Counted from the stretch's first letter, positions 32,450-40,462 are shown. The stretch is DNA of 64,000 nucleotides from Nocardioides cavernae (GCF_013410035.1 NZ_JACCBW010000001.1:434001-498000); one strand, 5' to 3'. Translations and numbers: made by a program. The notes: generated from the sequence alone by a model not told the origin.

Positions 32450-33145
32450 GTGCTGAGCGACGCATCGAGGAGCATCACCGAGTTCAGCGAGCTGTCGTCC
32501 GCGCTCGCCGAGGCACCCGACGAGGACGCCCGCCTCAAGCTGGCGGTGGAGGCGGCCGTGGCGCTGGTGGAGCGCTGCAGCCACAGCGGCATCACCATTA
32601 ACCGCAAGCGCCGGCTGCTGACCCGCGTCAGCAGCGACGACGTGGTCCAGCGCGCCAACGAGCTGCAGCACGAGATCGGCGAGGGCCCGTGCCTGGACGT
32701 GCGACGCGACCAGAACACGCTGGTGAGCACCGACCTGGCCCAGGACCAGCGCTGGCCGGTGTGGTCGCGGCGGGTGCACGACGAGCTCGGCGTCGGCTCG
32801 ATGATGTCGCTGCTGGTCTACACCGACCGTGAGTCCTTCGGTGCCCTGAGCCTCTACGCCCACGACGGAGAGACGTTCGACGCCGACGACGTGGTCGTCG
32901 GCCAGGCGATCGCCGCCCAGCTGGCGATCACCATCACCGCCGAGCGCGAGATCGACCAGCTCGGGCTCGCCATCCACAACCGCCTCGTCCTGGGCCAGGC
33001 GCAGGGCATCCTGATGGAGCGGCTCGACATCACCGCGGACCAGGCCTTCGACTACCTCCGCCGCGCGTCCAGCCACACCAACCGCAAGGTCGTCGAGATC
33101 GCCGCGGAGATCGCGAGCACGCGGCGGCTCGTGGACATCGACTGA
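32450..33145 (+). CDS. GAF-ANTAR RNA-binding transcription antitermination regulator
   Basis: 231 aa from GTG 32450. Residues ~20-150 form a GAF sensor (VERCSHSGITINRKRRLLTR ... EGPCLDVRRDQNTLVSTDLA). The last ~60 residues are an ANTAR domain: AIHNRLVLGQAQGILMERLD, then ITADQAFDYLRRASSHTNRK and VVEIAAEIA. ANTAR proteins bind paired hexaloop hairpins in nascent RNA and act as antiterminators. The target is unknown and no adjacent hairpin pair was identified. Confidence 0.92.
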   Translation: MLSDASRSITEFSELSSALAEAPDEDARLKLAVEAAVALVERCSHSGITINRKRRLLTRVSSDDVVQRANELQHEIGEGPCLDVRRDQNTLVSTDLAQDQRWPVWSRRVHDELGVGSMMSLLVYTDRESFGALSLYAHDGETFDADDVVVGQAIAAQLAITITAEREIDQLGLAIHNRLVLGQAQGILMERLDITADQAFDYLRRASSHTNRKVVEIAAEIASTRRLVDID

Positions 33146-33151
33146 CACGTC

Positions 33152-33268
33152 TCACCCGGTCCACTCGTGACGCACGATTCGGTGGACGTACGCGAGGACG
33201 GCCTCGACGTCGTCGGTGGTGGGCTCTCGCAGCACGAGCCTGGAGGTGCGGGCGATAATCCGTGTCAT
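33152..33268 (-). pseudogene. Remnant of a GNAT acetyltransferase gene (N-terminal fragment)
   Basis: A 38-codon frame from ATG 33268 reads MTRIIARTSRLVLREPTTDD then VEAVLAYVHRIV and a stop at 33152. The first 30 residues match the start of RimJ/RimL-type GNATs, but the rest of the domain is missing and the gene ends 6 bp from the ANTAR stop. The start overlaps the TetR start by 2 bp on the other strand. Could also be a chance frame, but the motif is rather specific. Confidence 0.45.
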
Positions 33269-33815
33269 GGGAGCTCCGGTGAGGACGACGCGCGAGGCGT
33301 GGATCGAGCAGGGCTTGACGATGCTCGCCGAGGGAGGGCCCGACGCCGTCAGGGTCGAGCCCCTGGCGAACGCGCTCGGGGTCACCAAGGGCGGTTTCTA
33401 CGGCCAGTTCGCCGATCGCCAGGAGCTGCTGGTCGCCATGCTGGACGCTTGGGAGAAGCAGGCCGTCGACGACGCCATCAGCGGCTTGGGCTCGGGCCCC
33501 GGCGACGACCCGCGGGAGAACATCCGCCTGGCGGGACTGGCGACGATGTCGCACCGGCGGATGCGGCCGATCGACCTCGCCGTGCGTGAGTGGGCCCGCC
33601 GCGACGACGAGGCCGACAGGCGACTGCGCCGAGTGGACCAGCGGCGCATGGCCTTCCTGCGGTCCCAGTTCGCGCAGCTGTACGACGACCCGGAGGAGGT
33701 CGAGGCGCGGAGCCTGCTCGCCTTCTGCCTCGCCGTCGGCGAAGGCCTGCTCGCCACCGGTCGCCGAGGGCGGCAGCGGGTCGTCGACGACGCCCTGCGG
33801 CTCGTCACGGGCTGA
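33267..33815 (+). CDS. TetR-family transcriptional regulator
   Basis: 182 aa from ATG 33267. N-terminal HTH: WIEQGLTMLAEGGPDAVRVE, then LANALGVTKGGFYGQFADRQELL, the TetR recognition helix region (GVTKGxFYxxF). The C-terminal domain (MRPIDLAVREWARRDDEADR, AFCLAVGEGLLATGR) is ligand-binding of unknown specificity. It converges with the enoyl-CoA hydratase gene (overlap 11 bp). It is a candidate binder of the ATACGG-NN-CCGTAT sites upstream of the MFS and hydrolase genes, but it has no such site at its own start. Confidence 0.9.
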   Translation: MGAPVRTTREAWIEQGLTMLAEGGPDAVRVEPLANALGVTKGGFYGQFADRQELLVAMLDAWEKQAVDDAISGLGSGPGDDPRENIRLAGLATMSHRRMRPIDLAVREWARRDDEADRRLRRVDQRRMAFLRSQFAQLYDDPEEVEARSLLAFCLAVGEGLLATGRRGRQRVVDDALRLVTG

Positions 33816-34506
33816 GCAGGTCACGAGGACCAGCCGCTCCCCGAGGTCCGCGCGAAGGCCTCGTGAGGGCGTCGTACGCGTCGCGGAAGACCGAGCGCTT
33901 GATGGCGGACGTCGTCGTCCGGTCCTTGCCGATCAGCGGCTCCACGACCTGGACCGCCGCGTCGAGCAGATCCTCGATCGGCGCCGTTCGGTCGACGATC
34001 CCGGCATCTCGAGCGGCCGTGGCGTCGTAGCGGCGCCCGGTGGTCATCATGGCGAAGGCCGTCGGCGTCGAGAGCTTCGCGGTGACCAGTCGCGCCAGGC
34101 CGTCCGCGAACGACAGGTGCAGGTCCACCTCGGGCAGGCACACGTACCCGCGCTCCGTCCGCATGACCCGGTGGTCGTGCGCCAGGGCGAGCATGGCGCC
34201 GGCACCGAAGGCGTGACCGTTGACGGCGGCCACCGTGGGCACGCCGAGGGTCAGCAGGTCGGCCAGCACCGCCTGGACGCGCGCGAGGTGGGCGTCGAGC
34301 TCGGAGGCATGCTCACCGATCCACTCCACGTCGAGCCCGTTGCTGTAGAACCTGCCGCTCCCGACCGTCACCAGTGCGGCCGGCCCGTCATGGACGCCGA
34401 TGCGTGCGATGGCGCTCTCGAGGAACGTCAGGTTGGGGGGCGACAGACGGTTCTCGTCGTCGCCCAGGTCGAGGACCCAGACGGGGCCGTCGTGGTGCAG
34501 TCTCAC
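33805..34506 (-). CDS. Enoyl-CoA hydratase/isomerase-family protein
   Basis: 233 aa from GTG 34506 with CAGGAG upstream; its GTGA overlaps the MFS stop. Crotonase fold: VGSGRFYSNGLDVEWIG and VAAVNGHAFGAGAMLALAHD form the oxyanion hole, and CLPEVDLHLSFADGLARL carries the single acidic residue in the position typical of delta3-delta2-enoyl-CoA isomerases (EVDxxL) rather than two-Glu hydratases. Shorter than bacterial hydratases (~260). Expressed with the upstream MFS. Confidence 0.87.
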   Translation of the reverse strand: MRLHHDGPVWVLDLGDDENRLSPPNLTFLESAIARIGVHDGPAALVTVGSGRFYSNGLDVEWIGEHASELDAHLARVQAVLADLLTLGVPTVAAVNGHAFGAGAMLALAHDHRVMRTERGYVCLPEVDLHLSFADGLARLVTAKLSTPTAFAMMTTGRRYDATAARDAGIVDRTAPIEDLLDAAVQVVEPLIGKDRTTTSAIKRSVFRDAYDALTRPSRGPRGAAGPRDLLSP

Positions 34507-35930
34507 GGTGGTGTCTCCTGTCGGTCGATCATCGGGAAGCTCAGGGCGCGGACCGCGTAGACCGCGGTCGCGAGGCTCGCCAGGGCCATCGCCGTCGCCA
34601 GCCCCTGCGTGGCGTCCACGAGGGACCGTGATGCCCCGAGCCCCGACCGAGGGCCGGCAGGGGGCGAGCAGAGGGTGATGGCCGCGGCGCAGGAGGCGAC
34701 CCCGACCGCCCCTCCCACCTGACGCCACGTCTGGGTGACGGCTGCCCACCTGGCGGGGACGAGGGACGTCGCCGAGCAGCCCAGGGCGACGTCCACCGCG
34801 GTGAGGAGGACGAGGCTGATCCCGAACCCCTGCGCCGCGACCCAGGCCGCCGACCACGACGTCGACGGCGACTCGGGATGCAGCGCGGCGGCGCCGAAGC
34901 AGAGCGCCACGAGCCCCAGGCCACTCGCGGCCACGACGGAGTCGCCGAGGCGTCGCCTGAGTCGGTTCGTGACGGCGTTGCCCGCGAGGCCCGCCGCCAG
35001 ACCGGGCAGCAGGACCAGCGCGATGTCCGCGCAGTCGGCACCGTGCAGGGCGGACGACAGCAGCGGGACGAGGAAGAAGGTGATCGCCACCGTCAGGCTC
35101 GCCACGGCTGCGACGCAGGTGGCGCACCAGTACGACCTCCGCGCCGCGAGACCTGTGGGTCCGGCTGGCCACGTGGCGCCGTTCCTGACGCGCCCGCCGA
35201 GCGATGCCATCGCCACGCAGAGCAGCCCCGCGACCGCCGCGGCGAGTGGCACGTCATCGAGCGAGTCGGCCACGGCCGACTGGGCGAGGCCGCCCACGAC
35301 GAGCACCAACCCGACGGCACGGGTCGCCATGCGGAGCCCGTTCCCGACGGGCGCGTCAGTCGGCTGCCACACCGGAAGTCGTCGCGCCGTCATGACAGAC
35401 CCGGCGATCACGAGCGGCACGTTCGCCCAGAAGATCACCGGCCACCCGGCGACGTGGAGCGCCACCCCGCCGACGAGCAGGCCGAGGGGTGCGCCGAGGG
35501 TGACGACGCCGGCCCACACCGCGAGGGCTCGTGAGCGTTCGGTCCCGGTGAACACCCGGGCGACGGTGGAGGAGGACAGCGGGACCAGTGCTGCGGCTCC
35601 GAGCCCCATCACCACCCGGGCGGCGACCAGCGACTCCGTCCCGGTCGCGAGCGCCCCCCAGGTGGAGCCCGAGGCCAGGCACGCGCCGCCGACCACCAGC
35701 GGCACTCGAGGTCCCGCGCGGTCCGCCCACGTCCCGCACGCGATGATCAGCGCCGCCAACGTGACCGTGTAGGCGTTGACGATCCACTGCAGCTCGTGCG
35801 GCGTCGCATCCACCTGACGCGCCAGCTCGGGCAGGGCCACCGCGAGGCTCGTGCTGCCCATGCTCACCGCCAGCGCGCACGCACAGAGTCCGACGCGGAC
35901 CCGCCACCGTCCGACCGCGTCCGACACCAT
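34503..35930 (-). CDS. DHA2-type MFS efflux transporter
   Basis: 475 aa from ATG 35930. Starts with MGSTSLAVALPELARQVDAT then LQWIVNAYTVTLAALIIACG, the DHA2 motif; the A motif WADRAGPRVPLVVGGACL and motif C-like LGAPLGLLVGGVAL follow. About fourteen hydrophobic segments, with somewhat reduced ones in the C-terminal half. Likely a drug/proton antiporter. Its promoter carries the perfect palindrome ATACGGTACCGTAT 6 bp upstream of the start. Confidence 0.9.
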   Translation of the reverse strand: MVSDAVGRWRVRVGLCACALAVSMGSTSLAVALPELARQVDATPHELQWIVNAYTVTLAALIIACGTWADRAGPRVPLVVGGACLASGSTWGALATGTESLVAARVVMGLGAAALVPLSSSTVARVFTGTERSRALAVWAGVVTLGAPLGLLVGGVALHVAGWPVIFWANVPLVIAGSVMTARRLPVWQPTDAPVGNGLRMATRAVGLVLVVGGLAQSAVADSLDDVPLAAAVAGLLCVAMASLGGRVRNGATWPAGPTGLAARRSYWCATCVAAVASLTVAITFFLVPLLSSALHGADCADIALVLLPGLAAGLAGNAVTNRLRRRLGDSVVAASGLGLVALCFGAAALHPESPSTSWSAAWVAAQGFGISLVLLTAVDVALGCSATSLVPARWAAVTQTWRQVGGAVGVASCAAAITLCSPPAGPRSGLGASRSLVDATQGLATAMALASLATAVYAVRALSFPMIDRQETPP

Positions 35931-35935
35931 GATTT

Positions 35936-35949
35936 ATACGGTACCGTAT
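35936..35949. promoter_or_regulatory. TetR-type operator ATACGG-TA-CCGTAT
   Basis: Perfect 14-bp palindrome ATACGGTACCGTAT between the divergent MFS (35930) and NTF2-cupin (35980) genes. It differs only in its two central bases from the palindrome at 37186-37199. AT-rich flanks (TTTATACGG, GTATTTTA) fit overlapping promoters. Confidence 0.72.
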
Positions 35950-35979
35950 TTTACTCGGCCCCGACCCCGAGGAGTGCGC

Positions 35980-36753
35980 ATGCTCAACGTCTTCGTCCGA
36001 CGCAACTACCTGACCGCACTGAGAGCGCTGGAGGACGGCGACCTCGACACCCTGCTGAAGAACTTCGGCCCGGAGTGCGAGCTCACCTACGTCGGAGGTG
36101 GCGGTCTGCGCGCACACCGCCTGACCGGTCGCGACCTGCGCCAGTGGTTCGAGCGCTACATCGGCGTGGTCGTCGAGCGCCGGGTGCAGGTGACCCGGTT
36201 CGCCTCGTCCGGCCCCCTGTGGCGCAGGCAGGTGGCTGCGCACGTCCTGATCAGTGGCCGGCTGGCCGACGGCACCGCGTACCGCAGCCAGTTCTCGCAC
36301 TTCCTCCTCGTGCGGAACGGACGGATCGTGGACGACCTCGTCCTGGAGGACGCCGCGGCATGGGCGGCGCCCCACGCGTCCACAGCACCACCACAGGGGG
36401 CGGTGGACCTCGCGGCGAAGCTCGCCACGATCGACCGGCACTGGTCGCCCGGCATCGTGGCCGAGGCCAACGACTGGCAGCTCAAGCTCGTCAAGGTGTC
36501 AGGGACGTTCGTCTGGCACGACCACGAGGTCGACGAGGTCTTCCTCGTCCTGAGCGGTCGACTGACCATCGAGCTCGAAGGACGAGACGACGTCCCGCTC
36601 GGACCGGGAGAGCTCCTCGTGGTGCCGCGGGGCGCCCGGCACCGGCCGGTCGCAGGCGACGGCGAGTGCGCGATCATGCTGATCGAGCCCCGAGGCGTGG
36701 TGAACACCGGCAACGCCGGCGGCGAGCTGACCGCGCCGGAGCGGTGGCTGTGA
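35980..36753 (+). CDS. Fusion of NTF2/SnoaL-like domain and cupin domain
   Basis: 257 aa from ATG 35980, with GAGGAG 7 bases upstream. Residues 1-130 form a SnoaL/NTF2-like fold (ALRALEDGDLDTLLKNFGPE, LTGRDLRQWFERYIG, HFLLVRNGRIVDDLVLED). Residues ~150-257 form a cupin: VSGTFVWHDHEVDEVFLVLSGRLTIEL and PGELLVVPRGARHRPV have the HxHx(3-4)E...H metal ligands. Two separate single-domain proteins are the usual state; the fusion is uncommon in my experience. Divergent from the MFS pump and under the shared operator, suggesting detoxification or conversion of the compound that is pumped. Confidence 0.82.
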   Translation: MLNVFVRRNYLTALRALEDGDLDTLLKNFGPECELTYVGGGGLRAHRLTGRDLRQWFERYIGVVVERRVQVTRFASSGPLWRRQVAAHVLISGRLADGTAYRSQFSHFLLVRNGRIVDDLVLEDAAAWAAPHASTAPPQGAVDLAAKLATIDRHWSPGIVAEANDWQLKLVKVSGTFVWHDHEVDEVFLVLSGRLTIELEGRDDVPLGPGELLVVPRGARHRPVAGDGECAIMLIEPRGVVNTGNAGGELTAPERWL

Positions 36754-36765
36754 CGCCCCGTCGGC

Positions 36766-37122
36766 TCACCACGTGCACCACAGCCAGACCCCGACACAGA
36801 TCACCAGCATGGACGTGGCGTTGACGAACAGGTTCGACCCGAAGTCACGCGCACGGACGTGCATGCCGATGGCCGCCGCGAAGTAGACGACCAACGCCGC
36901 AGAGGTGACGAACGCCAGGCAGGGGACGACGAGACCCGCCAGGAGGCCCGTGGCGGCCAGGCCCTTGACCCAGGTCAGGACGACCCACAGCGAGCGCGGG
37001 AAGCCGACGTCCTCGAGGCAGCCGCGCACGAAGCCGACGGGTCGCACGCACATGGCGGCATCCGCGGCCTGGATCGCCGCGAGCACCACGACCGGCCACG
37101 CCGGGTCAGGCAGTGCGGGCAT
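36766..37122 (-). CDS. DoxX-like membrane protein
   Basis: 118 aa from ATG 37122, chosen over an upstream in-frame start because AAGGAGG lies 7 bases before it. Four membrane segments: PVVVLAAIQAADAAMCV, LWVVLTWVKGLAATGLLAG, AFVTSAALVVYFAAAIG and FVNATSMLVICVGVWL. Matches the short DoxX_2-like architecture. Function unknown. Divergent from the hydrolase gene across the second operator. Confidence 0.78.
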   Translation of the reverse strand: MPALPDPAWPVVVLAAIQAADAAMCVRPVGFVRGCLEDVGFPRSLWVVLTWVKGLAATGLLAGLVVPCLAFVTSAALVVYFAAAIGMHVRARDFGSNLFVNATSMLVICVGVWLWCTW

Positions 37123-37185
37123 GACGCCTCCTTCGTGCTCCAGGGCCTGGTCCGCCCGGTGTCGCGCACCCGCCCCACGAGTAAT

Positions 37186-37199
37186 ATACGGCGCCGTAT
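37186..37199. promoter_or_regulatory. TetR-type operator ATACGG-CG-CCGTAT
   Basis: Perfect 14-bp palindrome ATACGGCGCCGTAT, 16 bp before the hydrolase ATG and 64 bp before the DoxX ATG. It has the same arms as the 35936-35949 site, so one regulator probably controls the MFS, NTF2-cupin, DoxX and hydrolase genes. Confidence 0.72.
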
Positions 37200-37214
37200 G
37201 GTTAAGTGCCACAT

Positions 37215-38079
37215 ATGTGCTCCCCCACTCCAGACACCATCAGGACCACGAACACCACGTTCGCGGCCGACGACGGCACGACGCTCCATGGCGCCTTGTT
37301 CCACCCACCGGCCGACACCGTCGGAGCCGTCGTGGTCGCGGGTGCCATGGCCACCCCGTCGCGCTCGTACGCAGGGCTCGCGACCTGGCTGGCGTCGAAC
37401 GGCCTCGCGACCCTCACGTTCGACTACCGCGGCAGCCTGGACCCGCGGGGCGCGGCGGGTCGAGGAGCAGACACGCTGACGTGGTCGCAGGACGCCGCCT
37501 GCGCCCTCGAGCACCTCGCGGTGAGCCATCCCGACGTCCCGCTGACGTGGATCGGCCACAGCTTCGGAGGACAGGTCCTTCCGTTCGTCCCGGCACGACC
37601 TCCTGGACCAGGTCGTCCTCGTCGCCGCCGCGTCGGGCTACTGGCGATGGCTCCGGCCGCGCGTCAGATGGATCGCACCGGTCGTGTTCCGCGGCCTCGT
37701 CCCCATCACGACACGCATCGCGGGACACTTCCCCGGCGCGCGGCTCGGAGTCATCGGCGACCTGCCCGCGGGCGTGGCGCGCCAGTGGTCGCGCTGGTGC
37801 ATGTCACCGGCGTACTACCGGGTCGACGTCCCGCACCTGCACGACCGTACGGCGGAGGTGACGGCGCCGATCCTCGCCGTGTCGCTCGCGGACGACGAGC
37901 TGGTGACTCCCCGCAGCCATCGCGAGCTCGAGGCGTGGTTCGCGTCGGCGCCGATCGAGCGGTGGCACCTCACCGCGGCGGAGGCCGGGGTCCCGAGGAT
38001 CGGCCACGGCGGCTTCTTCCGCCCCTCCATGTCCGCCGCATGGGAGTCGGGCCTCCTGGACCGGCTCCCGCGCGCCTGA
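37215..38079 (+). pseudogene. Alpha/beta hydrolase gene, frameshifted (or a sequencing error)
   Basis: From ATG 37215 the frame reads an alpha/beta hydrolase (LHGALFHPPADTVGAVVVAG, LTFDYRG) to the nucleophile elbow WIGHSFGGQ and then goes out of frame. Removing one C from CCC at 37589-37591 joins it to the second frame: RHDLLDQVVLVAAASGYWRW ... LADDELV (acid) ... RIGHGGFFRPS (His) ending LLDRLPRA at 38079. The joined protein would be about 287 aa and complete, with the full catalytic triad. Since a corrupted stretch follows at 38.1 kb, the extra C may be an error and not a real mutation. Confidence 0.75.
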
Positions 38080-38082
38080 CGA

Positions 38083-38282
38083 GCGCGCACCGTCACACAC
38101 CTGCCCGCACGTCACGCCGGGCGGGGCGGGGGGGGGGGGGGCCGCGCCCGCGGGGGCGGGCGCGCCCCCGGCGCGCGGCCCGGAGTCTTCGGCGCCCGGC
38201 CGGCGGGCGTGGCGCGCCACCGGTCCCCCTGGAGCCCGACCCCGGCGCCCCCCCCCCCCGACCCCCCCCCCCCTCACGACCG
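38083..38282. other. Low-complexity G/C stretch that is a corrupted copy of 37706-37847
   Basis: Contains runs of G (38128-38141) and C (38249-38259, 38262-38273). From about 38147 to 38282 it follows 37712-37847 at an offset of 435 bp; 38181 onward (CGGAGTC then ATC to TTC) is roughly 80-85% identical, and nearly all differences are changes to C or G. It ends exactly at CACGACCG. No gene is supported here. Most likely an assembly/consensus artefact. Confidence 0.75.
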
Positions 38283-38291
38283 AGGAGCACC

Positions 38292-38801
38292 ATGAGCAAC
38301 GACCCGTCCACCGACTCATTCGCCGATCGGGTCACACGCGAGCCGAACCTGCCGGCGGCGGTGACGTCCGGCTCCCGGCTCGACCCCGTCGACTACGCCG
38401 ACGCGTTCCGCACCACCAGCGCCGCGACACACGGTTGGTCGTCGCGTCGCTGGGCGGAGCACGTCCTCGCCTCGGCCCGGCCGCTGACCCGCGCCCAGCT
38501 CGTCGCCGGGTGGCTGACCCTCGGGCTCACGGTCGCACCCGGCCGCGCCGAACGGGTGCTCGGCTGGACTGTGCAGTCGCAGGACATCGACCGCACGCTG
38601 CTGGGCGCCCGATCGGTCCTGGGCATGCGAGCCGAGCTGGTCTTCGCCCGCCACCAGGACGCCTGGTGGTTCGGCACCCGCCTCGCGCTGGACACCGCCC
38701 TGGCGAGGGCCGCATGGAGGACGGTCGAGCCGATACACCTCGGGGCGGTCCAGCGACTGCTCGAGGATGCGAACGCCCGGCTGGTCGTCGACGGCGACTG
38801 A
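38292..38801 (+). CDS. DUF2867-like protein
   Basis: 169 aa from ATG 38292, with GAGGAG just upstream. PVDYADAFRTTSAATHGWSS and the later WTVQSQDIDRTLLGARSVLG with WWFGTRLALDTALARAAWRT agree with DUF2867, a SRPBCC-like family often near oxidoreductases. No membrane segment or signal. Its upstream region is the corrupted stretch, so the promoter cannot be judged. Confidence 0.68.
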   Translation: MSNDPSTDSFADRVTREPNLPAAVTSGSRLDPVDYADAFRTTSAATHGWSSRRWAEHVLASARPLTRAQLVAGWLTLGLTVAPGRAERVLGWTVQSQDIDRTLLGARSVLGMRAELVFARHQDAWWFGTRLALDTALARAAWRTVEPIHLGAVQRLLEDANARLVVDGD

Positions 38802-38903
38802 GCCCCGGGCCAGGACCGCGATCTAGGGTGGCGTCCCCGACGGCGAACACGGCCCTCCGCACCTCCCAGCGCACCATCGACGAGCTCGACAAGGACCCCT
38901 CGC

Positions 38904-40133
38904 ATGAGCACCTCTCCCTCCGCCTCCCCCACCGCGTCCGCGTCCGCCTACGTCTACGACGCCGTGCGCACGCCGTTCGGCAGGTTCGGTGGCGCCCTCG
39001 CGAAGACCCGTCCGGACGACCTGGCCGCCGGCGTGCTCCGTCAGGTGCTCGCCCGGACCGGCCTCGACCCGGCCGGGATCGACGAGGTCGTGCTGGGCAA
39101 CGCCAACGGGGCCGGCGAGGACAACCGCAACGTCGCCCGGATGGCGTCGCTGCTGGCGGGGCTGCCGGTCTCCGTGCCGGGGACGAGCCTCAACCGCCTC
39201 TGTGGCTCGTCGCTCGACGCCGCCATGGTGGGCTCGCGGACGATCGAGACCGGAGACGCCGACATCGTGCTCACCGGCGGCGTCGAGTCGATGACCCGCG
39301 CGCCGTGGGTGCTGCCCAAGCCCGAGCGCGCCTTCCCCGCCGGCAACGGCGAGCTGGTCTCCACGACCCTCGGCTGGCGGCTCGTGAACCCCCGCATGCC
39401 GGCGGAGTGGACGGTGTCGCTCGGCGAGGCCAACGAGCAGCTGCGCGAGATGCACGACGTGTCGCGCGAGCGGCAGGACGCGTTCGCCGCCCGCTCGCAC
39501 CAGCTCGCGCACGCGGCCTGGGAGGCCGGCTTCTACGACGACCTCGTGGTGCCGGTCGACGGCGTCGACCTCACCCGGGACGAGGGCATCCGCCCGGACT
39601 CGACCATCGAGTCGCTCGGCGCGCTGAAGCCGTCGTTCCGTCCCGATGGGACGATCACGGCCGGCAACGCCTCCCCCCTCAGCGACGGTGCGTCCGCCGT
39701 GCTCCTGGGCTCGGCGTCGGCCGCCGACCGCATCGGCCGGGTCCCGGTCGCGCGCATCGCCGGCCGCGGCACCCACGCCGTCGAGCCGCAGCGCTTCGGC
39801 TACGCCCCGGTCGAGGCCGCGAACAGGGCGCTCGCCCGCGCCGGCATCGGCTGGTCCGACGTGGGCGTCGTCGAGCTCAACGAGGCCTTCGCCGTCCAGT
39901 CGCTCGTCTGCGTCGACGCCTGGCTGGGCCAGGGCCTGCGGGACGCGGAGATCGTCAACACGCGCGGCGGCGCCATCGCCCTCGGCCACCCGCTCGGGGC
40001 GTCGGGCGGTCGCGTCCTCGGCACGCTCGCGGCGGCCATGCGCGCCGACGGGCACCGCTGGGGCGTGGCCGCGATCTGCATCGGCGTCGGCCAGGGCCTC
40101 GCCGTAGTGCTGGAGAACGAGGACGGCTCATGA
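38904..40133 (+). CDS. Thiolase (acetyl-CoA C-acyltransferase)
   Basis: 409 aa from ATG 38904. Active-site Cys in SLNRLCGSSLDAAM, the second catalytic His in AIALGHPLGASGGRVL, and the final CIGVGQGLAVVLE all match degradative thiolases (FadA/PcaF-like). The Ser/Ala-rich N-tail of ~12 residues is unusual. GIDEVVLGNANGAGEDNRNVARMA resembles beta-ketoadipyl-CoA thiolases, but the exact acyl-CoA substrate is not clear. It stands alone, followed by a 329-bp region without genes. Confidence 0.92.
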   Translation: MSTSPSASPTASASAYVYDAVRTPFGRFGGALAKTRPDDLAAGVLRQVLARTGLDPAGIDEVVLGNANGAGEDNRNVARMASLLAGLPVSVPGTSLNRLCGSSLDAAMVGSRTIETGDADIVLTGGVESMTRAPWVLPKPERAFPAGNGELVSTTLGWRLVNPRMPAEWTVSLGEANEQLREMHDVSRERQDAFAARSHQLAHAAWEAGFYDDLVVPVDGVDLTRDEGIRPDSTIESLGALKPSFRPDGTITAGNASPLSDGASAVLLGSASAADRIGRVPVARIAGRGTHAVEPQRFGYAPVEAANRALARAGIGWSDVGVVELNEAFAVQSLVCVDAWLGQGLRDAEIVNTRGGAIALGHPLGASGGRVLGTLAAAMRADGHRWGVAAICIGVGQGLAVVLENEDGS

Positions 40134-40462
40134 ACGCCGCCCCGCGCCGGTGTCTCGAGGACCGTCACACGTTGAAGCGGTACGAATCGGGCACTTTCGG
40201 CCGGTTCTCGAAAGTAGTCGAAAATCCCCTCTGACCTGCACAAACACCGTCCCACGTGTTGCGGTGGCAGATCGCCAGTTGGGGTCGTTTTCGGTGCTGG
40301 TAAGGGCAGATTGAGGGCAGAACAAGGGGACACCACAGCAGGACAGGCAGGAGTAACACCGCAAGAGAACCCGCTATAGACGGCACAACCGTGCCCTGGG
40401 CCGCAGCGGTCTCGAGGACCTGTGCCTCCCAAGCGAAAGGTCGCAAGTTCGACTCTTGCGCG
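40134..40462. other. Gene-free region with a 12-bp direct repeat and a tRNA 3'-half-like sequence
   Basis: No convincing gene. GC is lower than in the neighbours. GTCTCGAGGACC occurs at 40152-40163 and 40409-40420. From 40421 the sequence resembles the 3' half of a tRNA: TGTGC-CTCCCAA-GCGAA (anticodon-arm-like, CCC), variable AGGTC, then a perfect T-arm GCAAG-TTCGACT-CTTGC (40443-40459). No matching 5' acceptor half was found. Such tRNA ends are typical recombination sites of integrative elements, but no integrase is in the window. Confidence 0.5.

Noticed and set aside
34735..35772. Plus-strand frame opposite the DHA2 transporter
   Set aside because: Thr/Ala-rich antisense shadow with no motif; the minus-strand MFS has clear transporter motifs.
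37206..38801. A single 531-codon protein joining the hydrolase start to the DUF2867 gene
   Set aside because: The frame is only open because of the extra C and the corrupted G/C stretch; the middle is Arg/Pro-rich and without similarity to either family.
40421..40460. A complete tRNA-Gly(CCC) gene
   Set aside because: The anticodon stem has a mismatch and no 5' half with a matching acceptor stem or D-arm could be found, so only a fragment is supported.
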